A DNA stretch of 64,000 bases from Hydrogenophaga crassostreae (GTDB taxonomy: Bacteria > Pseudomonadota > Gammaproteobacteria > Burkholderiales > Burkholderiaceae_C). The stretch spans positions 1,229,501 to 1,293,500 of the forward strand of contig NZ_CP017476.1 in assembly GCF_001761385.1 (NCBI RefSeq), given 5' to 3'. Below the pieces are notes generated by a model. It was not told the DNA's origin. It ran no database searches and saw only the letters and a program-made list of their open reading frames with translations. The translations under genes were made by a program, and so were the position numbers. Of the stretch, positions 55,840 to 64,000 are shown one piece after another; positions within the stretch are counted from its first letter, which is position 1; every line of letters starts with the position of its first letter.

Positions 55840-56883
55840 ATGCAACGGCGTTTTTTGTTTTCAGCATTGTTTTCGGCTTCTGTTGTGTGCCTTGGGTTAC
55901 CCCACGCAATGGCGCAAGGAGCCACGCCTTTGCGCGTATTGACCCATGGGTCTTTTGATCTATCCAAGGACCTGTTGGCCGCTTTCGAAAAGGACGCTGG
56001 CGTCAAGCTTGAAATCATCAAGGCAGGCGATGCCGGTGAAATGGTCAACAAGCTCATTCTCACGCGCGCCAACCCGATCGCTGATGTGGTGTTCGGAATC
56101 GACAACACGCTGGCACCGCGTGCGGGGGCCGCAGACATTCTGGAGCCCTATACCGGGCCCGCAGCAGAACGCAAGGCCGTGGCCGAGTTGCCCAAAGGTT
56201 TGGTGCCGGTGGACTACGGCTATGTGAACCTCAACATCGACAAGGCCTGGTTTGCAAAAAAAGGGCTGGCGCTTCCCAAATCGCTGGCCGACCTGAGCCA
56301 GCCGGCTTATGCCAAACTGCTGGTGGTGCAAAACCCGGCCACTTCCAGCCCGGGCCAGGCATTCATGCTGGCCACCATTGCGGGCTTGGGCGAAGAGGGG
56401 GCTTTCGACTGGTGGAAGCACATGCGTGGCAACGGCGTGAAGGTGGTCAAGGGCTGGAGCGAGGCCTATTACACCGAGTTTTCCCGCAATGGTGGCGCTT
56501 ATCCGATCGTGGTCAGCTACACCAGCAGCCCGGCCGCTGAGGTGTTCTACAGCAAGGAAAAGATCAGCGAATCGCCCACGGCCAACCTGTTTTTGAAGGG
56601 TGGTGTGTTCCGCCAGATCGAAGGTGTGGCCCTCGTCAAAGGTGGCAACCCGGCGGCAAAAGAAGCGGCTGGCCGATTCATCGAGTTTTTGCGTTCTGCG
56701 CCGGCGCAAGAAGGCTTGCAGACGACCATGTGGGTGTTCCCGGCCGAAGCAGGCGCTTCCCGTGTCGAGGTAATCAAGCAACATGCCGCGGAGCCATCCA
56801 CTTTCGATGAACTGAAGGCACCGCTGACCGAGGCCCAGTCCAAAGCGTGGTTGCAGCGCTGGACCAAAACCGTCTTGAAGTGA
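55840..56883 (+). CDS. thiB: Thiamine ABC transporter substrate-binding protein ThiB
   Basis: ThiB binds thiamine, TMP and TPP in the periplasm. From ATG 55840 the 347-residue protein has a signal peptide (cleavage near AMA|QGAT). Family motifs are LRVLTHGSFDLSKDL, VVFGIDNTLAPRA, VPVDYGYVNLNIDK and PIVVSYTSSPAAEV, all characteristic of ThiB. It is the first gene after the TPP riboswitch. Dispersed repeat copy F separates it from thiP. ATG 55816 is out of favour because it precedes the signal peptide. Confidence 0.96.
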   Translation: MQRRFLFSALFSASVVCLGLPHAMAQGATPLRVLTHGSFDLSKDLLAAFEKDAGVKLEIIKAGDAGEMVNKLILTRANPIADVVFGIDNTLAPRAGAADILEPYTGPAAERKAVAELPKGLVPVDYGYVNLNIDKAWFAKKGLALPKSLADLSQPAYAKLLVVQNPATSSPGQAFMLATIAGLGEEGAFDWWKHMRGNGVKVVKGWSEAYYTEFSRNGGAYPIVVSYTSSPAAEVFYSKEKISESPTANLFLKGGVFRQIEGVALVKGGNPAAKEAAGRFIEFLRSAPAQEGLQTTMWVFPAEAGASRVEVIKQHAAEPSTFDELKAPLTEAQSKAWLQRWTKTVLK

Positions 56884-56887
56884 TGAT

Positions 56888-56977
56888 CTCCCCCGCCGAG
56901 CTTCGCTCGACCCCCTCAAGGGGGCAACGCTTGCAGGCCGGCAAAGCCGGTCCTGCGGCGTTCCGGGTTAGGGGCAC
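56888..56977 (+). repeat. Dispersed GC-rich post-stop repeat, copy F
   Basis: After the thiB stop: CCCCCTCAAGGGGGCAACGC, then GCAGGCCGGCAAAGCCGGTC and CTGCGGCGTTCCGGGTTAGGG. Both hairpins are complete. It lies inside the thiBPQ operon. Confidence 0.75.
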
Positions 56978-57014
56978 TTCTGCAGTTCTGGTTTTTTGGT
57001 TTTGAACTGATCCT

Positions 57015-58640
57015 GTGGTTCGCCTGACTTCGCGCTCGCTTGTCTTTCTGCCTTTGGCCTTTCTGGTCCTGATGCTGGTGGCGCCGGTTGTGCGCTTGCT
57101 GGTGGAGGGTTGGGGGCCGGGTGATCTGGCTGGCGATGCGCCCTTGCGATGGCTGGCCTTGTGGCAAGACGATTACCTTCGATGGCGGGTGGTCTGGTCG
57201 TTTTTGCAGGCGGCAATCACGTGTGTGTTGGCCCTGTTGATCGGGCTGCCTGTGGCCTGGGTGTTGGCGAGGCGGGAGTTTGCGGGGCGAGCGCTGGTTC
57301 TGCGGTTGTTGATGCTGCCGTTCGTGGTGCCCACCCTCGTGGCGGCCATGGGTGTGTTGGCGCTGTGGGGACCGCGCGGCTGGCTGGGCGAGCCATTGGC
57401 GGGCATGGGCTGGCGCCTGGATGAAACGCCTTGGTTGCTGCTTTACGGCAACCTCTTCTTCAATCTGTGTCTGGTGGTGCGCGCGGGCGTGGATGCCCTG
57501 GAGCAGGTGAGTGCGCCGCGCGTGGCCGCTGCGCGAACGCTGGGGGCGACACCCTGGCGTGCCTTCTGGCGGGTGGAGTGGCCGGCGATTGCGCCCTGGC
57601 TGGCCTCGGCACTGTGCCTTGTCTTTCTGTATTGCTTTTCGGGTTTTGGTCTGGCGTTGATTCTGGGCGGCCAGCGCTACGCCACGGTCGAGGTCGAGAT
57701 ATACACCTTGGTCGCCCATGAGCTTGAGTTGGGGCAGGCGGGCGTGCTGGCGGTCTGGATGTTGCTGTTGACGGGCGCAGTCGCGCTGGGCTATGCGTGG
57801 CTGGAGCGGCGCCTGGCTGCGCCTGGTCGGGTGACGCCATTGGCCCGGCAACGACCGGTGGGTTGGCGGCAATGGGTTGCGGTGTGGGCGGCGGTGGGTG
57901 TGCTGCTGCTGGTGTGTGCGGCGCCTTTGCTGGCGGTTTTGCTACAGGCTGGACGGGCCTTGCTGTTGGGTTCAGGCGCAGCGGTCTTGATGGAATCCGC
58001 TACGCTGTCGGCGTTGTGGAACACCCTGCGGTTTTCTTCCATGGCTTTGGCATTGGCCACAGGATTGGGCTTGTCGCATGCCCTGGCTGTGCGTGCATTT
58101 GATGCGTCGAATGCGTTTGGTGGCGCTGCATTGGCCTGGCGCGCAGCGGCCTATTTGCCGTTTGTGGTCTCGCCGGTGACCGTGGCTTTTGGTTTGTTGT
58201 TGCTGTACCCGGGCTGGACAGCGAGCCTGGCGCTGTTGGTGGGAGCCTATGCTTTGCTGGCTTACCCCTTCGTGGCCAAATCGCTCACCGCAGCGCTCGA
58301 CAATCTGCCTGCCAGCTACGCCCAGGCGGCGGCAACCTTGGGGGCGCGGCCCTGGCGCGTGCTCTGGCGTGTGACGCTTCCGCTGGTGGGTGGGGCCTTG
58401 CGGCGCGGCATGGCTTTTGCCGCCGCTACTGCGTTGGGCGAGTTCGCTGTGTCGCTGTTTCTTTCGCGTCCGGAATGGACCACGCTGACCACCCTGATTT
58501 ACCAGCGTCTGGGCCGACCGGGCGCAGCGAACCTCGACGCGGCGCTGGTCCTGGCCTGCCTCTTGATGGCGTTGGCACTGCTGGCGTTCACCTTGATAGA
58601 AGGACCGGCGAGGAAACACCACAATGCCCACCATGCTTGA
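57015..58640 (+). CDS. thiP: Thiamine ABC transporter permease ThiP
   Basis: ThiP is a fused double permease of 541 residues, normal for the family, starting at GTG 57015. Two BPD_transp_1 halves each carry an EAA loop: AAARTLGATPWRAFWRVEWP near 175 and AQAAATLGARPWRVLWRVTLP near 437. About twelve TM segments are evident. Its last 17 bases overlap the start of thiQ. Regulation by the riboswitch upstream of thiB is expected. Confidence 0.95.
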   Translation: MVRLTSRSLVFLPLAFLVLMLVAPVVRLLVEGWGPGDLAGDAPLRWLALWQDDYLRWRVVWSFLQAAITCVLALLIGLPVAWVLARREFAGRALVLRLLMLPFVVPTLVAAMGVLALWGPRGWLGEPLAGMGWRLDETPWLLLYGNLFFNLCLVVRAGVDALEQVSAPRVAAARTLGATPWRAFWRVEWPAIAPWLASALCLVFLYCFSGFGLALILGGQRYATVEVEIYTLVAHELELGQAGVLAVWMLLLTGAVALGYAWLERRLAAPGRVTPLARQRPVGWRQWVAVWAAVGVLLLVCAAPLLAVLLQAGRALLLGSGAAVLMESATLSALWNTLRFSSMALALATGLGLSHALAVRAFDASNAFGGAALAWRAAAYLPFVVSPVTVAFGLLLLYPGWTASLALLVGAYALLAYPFVAKSLTAALDNLPASYAQAAATLGARPWRVLWRVTLPLVGGALRRGMAFAAATALGEFAVSLFLSRPEWTTLTTLIYQRLGRPGAANLDAALVLACLLMALALLAFTLIEGPARKHHNAHHA

Positions 58641-59277
58641 ATTGCGTCATCTGTCCAAACAATGGGATCACCGACCCCTGCTCGCCAATGTGAACCTGAG
58701 CGTGGCGTCGGGAGAGACGGTGGCGTTGCTGGGGGCTTCTGGCAGCGGCAAAAGCACGCTGTTGAAGATCGTGGCTGGGCTGGAAGCACCGGAGGCGGGC
58801 AGCGTGTGGTTCGACGGTGTGGACATCACCACATTGCCTCCTGAACAGCGTGGCTTTGCGTTGATGTTCCAGGACTTTGCCTTGTTCCCCCACCTCAACG
58901 TGCAGGACAACGTGGCCTTCGGTTTGGTCGAACAAGGTGCCGGCCGAACACAGGCACGCATCAATGCGCGCGAGATGCTGCAACGTTTTGGACTGGGCGA
59001 TCACGCCAGGGCACGGGTGTGGACCTTGTCGGGCGGCGAACAACAGCGCGTGGCGCTGGCGCGGGCATTGATCACGCGGCCACGCGCGCTGCTGCTCGAC
59101 GAGCCGTTCTCTGCGCTCGATGCAGCCCTGCGTGAGCAACTGCGCACAGAGTTCCGCGACCGCATCCGGGCAGCGGGCATGACCGCTATCCTGGTGACAC
59201 ACGATGAACAGGAAGCCCGTGCAATGGCGCAACACGGATGGGGTTTGGTGAATGGGCAGTTGAGGCGTCTTTGGTGA
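58624..59277 (+). CDS. thiQ: Thiamine ABC transporter ATP-binding protein ThiQ
   Basis: This is the ATPase of the thiamine importer, 217 residues, normal for ThiQ. Motifs: Walker A GASGSGKST near 39, Q-loop in LMFQDFALFPHL, signature LSGGEQQRVALARAL near 138, Walker B LLLDEPFSALD and switch His in LVTHDEQEA. ATG 58624 and ATG 58633 are both possible. It overlaps thiP and is the last gene of the operon. Confidence 0.96.
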   Translation: MPTMLELRHLSKQWDHRPLLANVNLSVASGETVALLGASGSGKSTLLKIVAGLEAPEAGSVWFDGVDITTLPPEQRGFALMFQDFALFPHLNVQDNVAFGLVEQGAGRTQARINAREMLQRFGLGDHARARVWTLSGGEQQRVALARALITRPRALLLDEPFSALDAALREQLRTEFRDRIRAAGMTAILVTHDEQEARAMAQHGWGLVNGQLRRLW

Positions 59278-59343
59278 CGGGCCTGTTGCGGCACAATGAA
59301 ACGGCATCTGCTTGACGGTGCGCAAGAATTTCGGGAGTTACCT

Positions 59344-59688
59344 ATGGGCTGGTTTTCCAAAAGCACCAACTTTTTTCTCAGCACCACCACGCCGCCTGGC
59401 ATAGAGATGAACCAGTACCTCGGTGTGGTCAATGGCGAGGCCATTATTGGTGCCAACATTTTTCGCGACATGTTCGCCTCTGTGCGCGATGTGGTGGGCG
59501 GGCGCGCCGGTGGCTATGAGCGGGCGCTGGCGGGGGCCAGGGATGCTGCCGTTGAAGGCTTGATCGAAGCCGCCAAAGAACTGGGTGCCAACGGTGTGAT
59601 TGGTATCGATTTTGACTACGAAGTCATGGGCGAAAACAACGGCATGATGATGGTGGCTGTGAGCGGTACCGCAGTCAAACTCGGCTAA
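59344..59688 (+). CDS. YbjQ/UPF0145 family protein
   Basis: From ATG 59344 (MGWFSKSTNF) the protein has 114 residues, with a GGGAG site seven bases upstream. The YbjQ fold pattern is visible as LSTTTPPGIEMNQYLGVVNG (split as LSTTTPPGIE and YLGVVNGEAI), a helix with RDVVGGRAGGYERAL, and ELGANGVIGIDFDYEV. YbjQ proteins are heavy-metal-binding-like and of unknown role. It is 66 bp after thiQ and may be transcribed separately. Confidence 0.88.
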   Translation: MGWFSKSTNFFLSTTTPPGIEMNQYLGVVNGEAIIGANIFRDMFASVRDVVGGRAGGYERALAGARDAAVEGLIEAAKELGANGVIGIDFDYEVMGENNGMMMVAVSGTAVKLG

Positions 59689-59730
59689 CTTTCTGGCAGA
59701 TATTTCTGCCGTTTTTTCGATTTGAGTTTT

Positions 59731-60177
59731 ATGGACGCGTACATTCTTATTGGCAATGCCAACACCCGAAAAACCTCACTTTTGCGAAGCCTGACCGGTT
59801 GTTTCAACCGCAGCGTGCGAGACATTCAGCTTCAGACAGGCAAAAAGCCGGTGCGCTTTTATGCTCGGGTGGGTGCCTTGCAGGCCAGCAGAATCAGTCT
59901 GGAGAGCTTCCTGGCCGAAGTGGCGCGCGCGCGCTGCGAGGCGGTGCTGTTTTGCCTGTCGCCGGGTGCGAACAAGACCGATCTTGAAGAGTTTCCCGAT
60001 GCGGCGACCTATGTGGCTGGCTTGCGCGAGCTGGGTTGGCGCATCAAGGGTGTGGCGGTGTTGGGGCAGGATGGCGGGGGCGTGCGTGCACCCAATTTGC
60101 GCCAGTACACCGGCGCACCAACCGCGCCTGTGAATGTGACGGCGCGCGATGTGCGCGCGCAGTTCGGCTGGCTTTGA
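59731..60177 (+). CDS. Uncharacterised protein with degenerate P-loop
   Basis: The 148-residue protein starts at ATG 59731 (MDAYILIGNA). A strand-loop-helix opening reads AYILIGNANTRKTSLLRSL: it resembles Walker A (G-x4-G-K-T/S) but has Arg in place of the last Gly. A hydrophobic strand EAVLFCLSPGANKTD near 75 could be a Walker B-like or N/TKxD-like region. The rest is alpha/beta, ending in VNVTARDVRAQFGWL. I do not recognise the family. It follows the YbjQ gene by 42 bp. Confidence 0.65.
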   Translation: MDAYILIGNANTRKTSLLRSLTGCFNRSVRDIQLQTGKKPVRFYARVGALQASRISLESFLAEVARARCEAVLFCLSPGANKTDLEEFPDAATYVAGLRELGWRIKGVAVLGQDGGGVRAPNLRQYTGAPTAPVNVTARDVRAQFGWL

Positions 60178-60199
60178 CACCCGAGGGTGTCGACACGGC

Positions 60200-60592
60200 T
60201 TAAAACATGCCGTTGGCGTGCAGGGCGCTGGCGGGGACGACCTGCAGCACATCCCAGTGCTCCACGATCTTCCCTCGTTCGTCGAAACGGAAAATGTCGA
60301 TCCCAGCCCAGTCTTTGTTGGCATCTGTGGGCCATGTCTGGTGGCAATGCAGCACCACCAGATTGCCCTCGGCGACGCTGCGCCGGAAGGTCACCTGTTT
60401 GCCCGGGTAGTCTCTGGCCATGCGCTCGAAGTAGGCGATGAAGGCGGCTTTGCCGTCGGCCACATGGGGGTTGTGTTGCGTGTAGCTCTCGCCAACATAG
60501 CGTTCAACCGCTTCCCCGGGTTTGTTCTGGTTGAACATCAGATCGTAGAACGCCATCGCATTCTGGCGGTTCCGTTCGTACGCAGGGAGCAT
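60200..60592 (-). CDS. SnoaL-like / NTF2-fold protein
   Basis: The 130-residue protein matches SnoaL-like predicted aldol condensation proteins: AMAFYDLMFNQNKPGEAVERY, the GESYTQHNPHVADGKAAF motif and DIFRFDERGKIVEHWDVLQ (quoted in parts). Such NTF2 folds bind small molecules or act as isomerases; the substrate is unknown. It converges with the P-loop-like gene 22 bp away and lies on the same strand as mltB, in front of it. Confidence 0.85.
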   Translation of the reverse strand: MLPAYERNRQNAMAFYDLMFNQNKPGEAVERYVGESYTQHNPHVADGKAAFIAYFERMARDYPGKQVTFRRSVAEGNLVVLHCHQTWPTDANKDWAGIDIFRFDERGKIVEHWDVLQVVPASALHANGMF

Positions 60593-60649
60593 GGTGTTTC
60601 CGGTCAGTTTCAGGGTGGTTTTCCTGCGGTTTGAGGAAGGTCCATACGC

Positions 60650-61858
60650 TCAGCTTCCCCGCAGAGAATTCAGAATTTTCATGCCGCCGCGGCCTGTGGC
60701 CTCCTGCCCCAGACGCTCTTGCTCGACCTGAATGGCAGCGCGGCTTTTGGCGCCGAGCATGCCGTCCACCTCGCCAATATCGTGTCCACGAAGAATCAGC
60801 AGACCTTGCAGTTCACGGCGCTCGGCGCGCGAAATGCCTGGATCATCGGTGGGCCATGGCGTGGCGAATGGACCTGCGCCGCGCAGGCGGTCGCTCAGGT
60901 GGGCGATCGCTAGGCCGTAGCTTTCGGCGGCGTTGTAGCTGTAGATGGCATCGAAATTGCGAAACACCAGAAATGCCGGGCCAGTGGGGCCGGCAGGGGT
61001 GAGCAGGCCAGCGCTGCCGGCATTGACAGGTAGCAGGGAGCCGTCAATGGTTCTCACGCCTCTGGCAGTCCACTCGCTGATGGCGCGCTTGCTGCGCCGA
61101 CCTTCGTTGGCGCTATTGAATCCGTTGGGCAGTTTGACCTCCATCCCCCAGGGTTGGCCGGTGCGCCAGCCTGCTTGCTTGAGGAAATTGGCGGTGGAGG
61201 CCAGGGCGTCGCTGGCGTTGTCCATCAGGTCGGCGCGACCATCATCGTCAAAATCCACGGCCAGCCGTTCGAACGTGCTGGGCATGAATTGGGTGTGACC
61301 AAAAGCGCCAGCCCACGAACCCACGAGGCGTTCCACCGGCACATCACCTTTTTGCACGATGCGCATGGCGGAGAACAGCTCGCCCCTGAAGTAGCTTTGG
61401 CGTCGACCAAAGCAAGAGAGCGTGCCAAGCGATTGAACCAGCGGGTATTTGCCAAACACCTGGCCAAAATTGCTCTCAACGCCCCACACCGCCACGACGG
61501 TGGCCGGATCGACACCGAAACGCTGCTCCACCCGTTTCAGCGTTTCGGCGTGGCGGGTCAACATGGCCTGGCCTTCAGCCACGCGTTCGTCATCCACCAA
61601 GCCGCTGAGGTAGTCCCATATGGCGGATCGGAACTCGGGCTGGTAGTCGAGCTTTTCAATCACGCTCATATCGGGCTCCAGCCCTTGCGTGAGGCGCTCG
61701 AAGGTGTTGCCCTGCACGCCCTTGGCGCTCGCCATGGGCTGCAGGCGCTGCAGGCAGGCCTGGAATTCGGCGTTCTCGGCGGCGCTGGCCTGCGCGTGAA
61801 CCAGAGGGACCGCTGCCAACAAAAAAGTTGATGCCAACAATGGGGAAAAAAGCTTCAT
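60650..61858 (-). CDS. Lytic murein transglycosylase (MltB family) with peptidoglycan-binding domain
   Basis: This 402-residue exported protein starts at ATG 61858 (signal ends VHA|QAS). The SLT_2 domain has the catalytic Glu in VAVWGVESNFGQVFGKYP near 120, then the SWAGAFGHTQFMPSTF motif. A C-terminal PG_binding_1-like domain (about 335-400) reads RRELQGLLILRGHDIGEVDG and SRAAIQVEQERLG. It cleaves the glycan backbone of murein with 1,6-anhydro product in this family. An upstream in-frame extension is rejected. Confidence 0.93.
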   Translation of the reverse strand: MKLFSPLLASTFLLAAVPLVHAQASAAENAEFQACLQRLQPMASAKGVQGNTFERLTQGLEPDMSVIEKLDYQPEFRSAIWDYLSGLVDDERVAEGQAMLTRHAETLKRVEQRFGVDPATVVAVWGVESNFGQVFGKYPLVQSLGTLSCFGRRQSYFRGELFSAMRIVQKGDVPVERLVGSWAGAFGHTQFMPSTFERLAVDFDDDGRADLMDNASDALASTANFLKQAGWRTGQPWGMEVKLPNGFNSANEGRRSKRAISEWTARGVRTIDGSLLPVNAGSAGLLTPAGPTGPAFLVFRNFDAIYSYNAAESYGLAIAHLSDRLRGAGPFATPWPTDDPGISRAERRELQGLLILRGHDIGEVDGMLGAKSRAAIQVEQERLGQEATGRGGMKILNSLRGS

Positions 61859-61889
61859 GGAGGTGAGGGAGAAGGTTTGGATGGGAGGG

Positions 61890-63254
61890 TCAGGCCGGCC
61901 AGGTGCTGCCATGTTCTGGGACCAGAGCGGGCCACAAAAGTTCGCACTCGATGCGGTGGCGCAATTGATCTGATGCATCCGGATCGCCATGGGTCACGAA
62001 TACCCGCTTCGGGGCACTTGGCATCGCACGCAACCAGTCCAGCAATTGATTGGCATCGGCGTGGGCGGAAGCCGCGGTGAGTTGCACCACTTCGGCGCGC
62101 ACCGGCAGGTCTTGTCCGTGCAAGCGCAGTTGCTTGCTGCCGCTGGCCAGGGTGGCGCCGCGGGTGCCGGGTGCCTGGTAGCCGGTCAGCACGATGACAT
62201 TGCGGTGGTCACCCAGGTATTTGGCCAGATGGTGCAGTACACGCCCACCGGTGGCCATGCCGCTGGCCGACAGGATTACCTTGGGCCCGTGCATCAAGGC
62301 AATGGCTTTGGATTCATCGGTTGTTCGGGTCATCTTCGCCACCGATTCCATGGCGTGGATCTGAGCGGCATCAAGGCGGTGTTCGCCCATGTGGCGTCCA
62401 TAGAGCCCGGTGGTGTGGATGGCCATGGGGCTGTCGAGGTAGACCGGCAGGCTGTGCGGCAAATCTCCGCTCGCTTTCAGCCCTGCAATGGTGTGCAGCA
62501 GGGCTTGCGCCCGTCCCACGGCAAATGCGGGCAACACAGCTGTGCCACCCCGCGCCGCACAGCGTTGCAAGGTGGGGCCCAACTCGGCGAATACATCGTC
62601 CTTTGGGTGTTCCCGGTTGCCGTAGGTCGATTCGATGACCACGGTATCCGCCGCTGGGGGCGTTTCTGGAGGCAACATCAGGACATCGTCAGGCCGACCC
62701 AGATCGCCGGAAAACACGATGCGCCGACCGCCCACTTCAAGCAGGATGCTGGCGGCCCCGAGAATGTGGCCCGCGCCGAAGAACTGCGCCTGCCAACCGG
62801 GCAACGGTTCAAAAACACGGCCCATGGCCACCGTGCGAATCTGTTTCAGGCAACGCATGGCGTCGTCTTCGGTGTAGAGCGGCAAGGCGGGTGAGTGCTT
62901 GGAGAAACCGTGGCGATTGGCAAAGTCGGCGTCGGCTTCCTGAATATGGCCGCTGTCGGGCAAAAGAATGGCGGCCAGATCTCGGGTGGCTTCCGTGGCC
63001 CAGACCTTGCCGCGAAAACCCTCTTTGGCCAGCAACGGGAGGTAACCGGTGTGATCCAGGTGTGCGTGGGTCAGCAGCACCGCACCAATGTGGTTGGGCA
63101 GCAGCGGCAGTGGATCTCGGTTGCGAAGCCTTAGTTGCTTGTAGCCCTGGAACAGGCCGCAATCGATCATGACGCTCTGGCCCTCGTGTTCGACGAGGTA
63201 TTTGGAGCCAGTCACGGTACCGGCGGCACCGAGGAATCGGATGGAGACAGTCAT
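61890..63254 (-). CDS. Beta-CASP metallo-beta-lactamase fold hydrolase (RNase J/YSH1 type)
   Basis: From ATG 63254 (MTVSIRFLGA) the 454-residue protein has the metal-binding THAHLDHTGYLP motif near 58. It also has VVIESTYGNREH, the beta-CASP Asp-rich segment PVYLDSPMAI, ILSASGMATGGRVLHH and the final SAHADANQLLDWL and VTHGDPDASDQL His residues. This architecture is that of KH-less archaeal-type CPSF-like RNA nucleases found in many bacteria. ATG 63263 is also possible. It is divergent from the PhoD gene. Confidence 0.93.
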   Translation of the reverse strand: MTVSIRFLGAAGTVTGSKYLVEHEGQSVMIDCGLFQGYKQLRLRNRDPLPLLPNHIGAVLLTHAHLDHTGYLPLLAKEGFRGKVWATEATRDLAAILLPDSGHIQEADADFANRHGFSKHSPALPLYTEDDAMRCLKQIRTVAMGRVFEPLPGWQAQFFGAGHILGAASILLEVGGRRIVFSGDLGRPDDVLMLPPETPPAADTVVIESTYGNREHPKDDVFAELGPTLQRCAARGGTAVLPAFAVGRAQALLHTIAGLKASGDLPHSLPVYLDSPMAIHTTGLYGRHMGEHRLDAAQIHAMESVAKMTRTTDESKAIALMHGPKVILSASGMATGGRVLHHLAKYLGDHRNVIVLTGYQAPGTRGATLASGSKQLRLHGQDLPVRAEVVQLTAASAHADANQLLDWLRAMPSAPKRVFVTHGDPDASDQLRHRIECELLWPALVPEHGSTWPA

Positions 63255-63429
63255 GCGATCCATCTTACCCGTCTGTCTGGCGCGCGCGGGACTCGAGGGG
63301 GCTGGTGTGCGGGCCGGTACCCGGCCAGCCGGGCGCTGTGTGACCCTGCTTTGCCACGCGACGGTCATGCCTTTGACACAGGCCTGCCCAAGAATGCATC
63401 GCTGTTGCAATTCTTCTGGAGTCGTTCAA

Positions 63430-64000
63430 ATGGATCGTCGTCTTTTCCTGGCCCAAGGGGCGTTGGCGGGTGGTGTGGTGGCGGTGCCCGCTGCGCGGGT
63501 GTGGGCGCAGGCCGCTGCGCCAGCCACCATCACACGCGAAGGCATGCGGCCACAGATGCCACACGGTATTCAAAGTGGAGATCCCAAGGCCGATGGCGCC
63601 GTGATCTGGACCCGCAGCGACCGCCCGGCCCGTTTGTGGCTCGACTGGTCGACCACCGCCAGCTTCGCCAATGCGACCCGGGTGCGCGGTCCGCACATGC
63701 TCGAAGACACCGACTTCACCGGGCGTGTGGACCTGAGTGGCTTGCCCGCCGGTCAGGAGATCTTTTACCGGGTGGTTTTGCAGGACCTGCGCAACGAGCG
63801 GGTGCTGTCCGACGCCGTACAGGGTCATCTGCGCTTGCCGCCTGCGGCCATGGGCGGACGCGCCAGCCGGGATGTGCGTTTTGTGTGGAGCGGCGACACC
63901 GCCGGCCAGGGCTGGGGCATCAACGAAGCCTGGGGCGGCATGAAGATCTACGAGCAGATGCGCCAGACCAACCCCGACTTTTTCCTGCACAGCGGCGACA
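63430..64000 (+). CDS. phoD: PhoD-family alkaline phosphatase/phosphodiesterase (3' end outside window)
   Basis: This gene runs to the window edge; 190 codons are visible. ATG 63430 has a CTGGAG site 8 bases upstream. The Tat signal peptide starts MDRRLFLAQGALAGG and ends near VWAQ|AAAP. PhoD features seen are GIQSGDPKADGAVIWTR, the RVVLQDL beta-domain region, VRFVWSGDTAGQGWG near 155 and a terminal NPDFFLHSGD that begins the metal-binding motif. PhoD enzymes cleave phosphomono- and diesters in the periplasm. Pho-box not sought beyond the visible upstream. Confidence 0.9.
   Translation, partial: MDRRLFLAQGALAGGVVAVPAARVWAQAAAPATITREGMRPQMPHGIQSGDPKADGAVIWTRSDRPARLWLDWSTTASFANATRVRGPHMLEDTDFTGRVDLSGLPAGQEIFYRVVLQDLRNERVLSDAVQGHLRLPPAAMGGRASRDVRFVWSGDTAGQGWGINEAWGGMKIYEQMRQTNPDFFLHSGD

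Overview
The window reads as a GC-rich betaproteobacterial chromosome segment, most likely from Comamonadaceae (Hydrogenophaga-like). This rests on the gene content (urt urea transporter, box aerobic benzoyl-CoA pathway, UreD, GlxA and EmrAB homologues) and on a GC-rich dispersed repeat placed just after stop codons. Genus assignment is inference. No rRNA, tRNA, CRISPR array or intact insertion sequence was recognised.

Layout. 1-7458: nitrogen scavenging. This holds the 3' part of urtC, then urtD and urtE, then an NMT1-type ABC transporter (binding protein, ATPase, permease), a zinc-dependent nucleobase or nucleoside deaminase, and ureD. The urease structural genes do not follow. A ~560-bp inverted-repeat element sits inside the operon between urtD and urtE. 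7537-15251: a Bcr/CflA-type MFS exporter, a cresol-dehydrogenase-like flavoprotein, a soluble PAS hybrid kinase, a DUF2889 protein, a frameshifted serine hydrolase and a PACE-type efflux protein. 15265-24509: a complete box cluster. Benzoate-CoA ligase and boxD read leftward; boxR, boxC, boxB and boxA read rightward. A 20-bp TGCA-containing motif occurs in front of both boxD and boxC and is a good candidate for the BoxR operator.

24510-30677: an island bounded on the left by the real boxA 3' end and on the right by a decayed second boxA 3' end. It carries a PACE gene remnant and a tightly coupled TonB receptor / YfiR / CHASE8-type hybrid histidine kinase operon. I consider this operon the most interesting system here, because a YfiR-YfiN-like sensing module appears joined to a phosphorelay instead of a diguanylate cyclase. 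30793-41415: upp, an alpha/beta hydrolase, an FtsX-like permease, a truncated haemoglobin, small or hypothetical genes, an Smr protein, class III alcohol dehydrogenase, a VOC protein, a GlxA-type regulator and radC. 41556-44402: an FKBP isomerase, ispH and serS. 44399-49359 (leftward): a frameshifted AttH/CrtC-like gene, a cysteine-synthase-family enzyme and a second large FtsX-like permease. 49796-54863: marR, an outer membrane factor, emrA and emrB, with a shared palindrome at both promoter regions. 55667-59277: a TPP riboswitch followed by thiBPQ. 59344-64000: YbjQ, a small protein with a degenerate P-loop, a SnoaL-like protein, a lytic transglycosylase, a beta-CASP metallo-hydrolase and the 5' part of a PhoD phosphatase.

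Two genes (13515-14713 and 44399-45531) are each broken by an apparent one-base loss in a G run. This is as compatible with long-read homopolymer error as with real decay.
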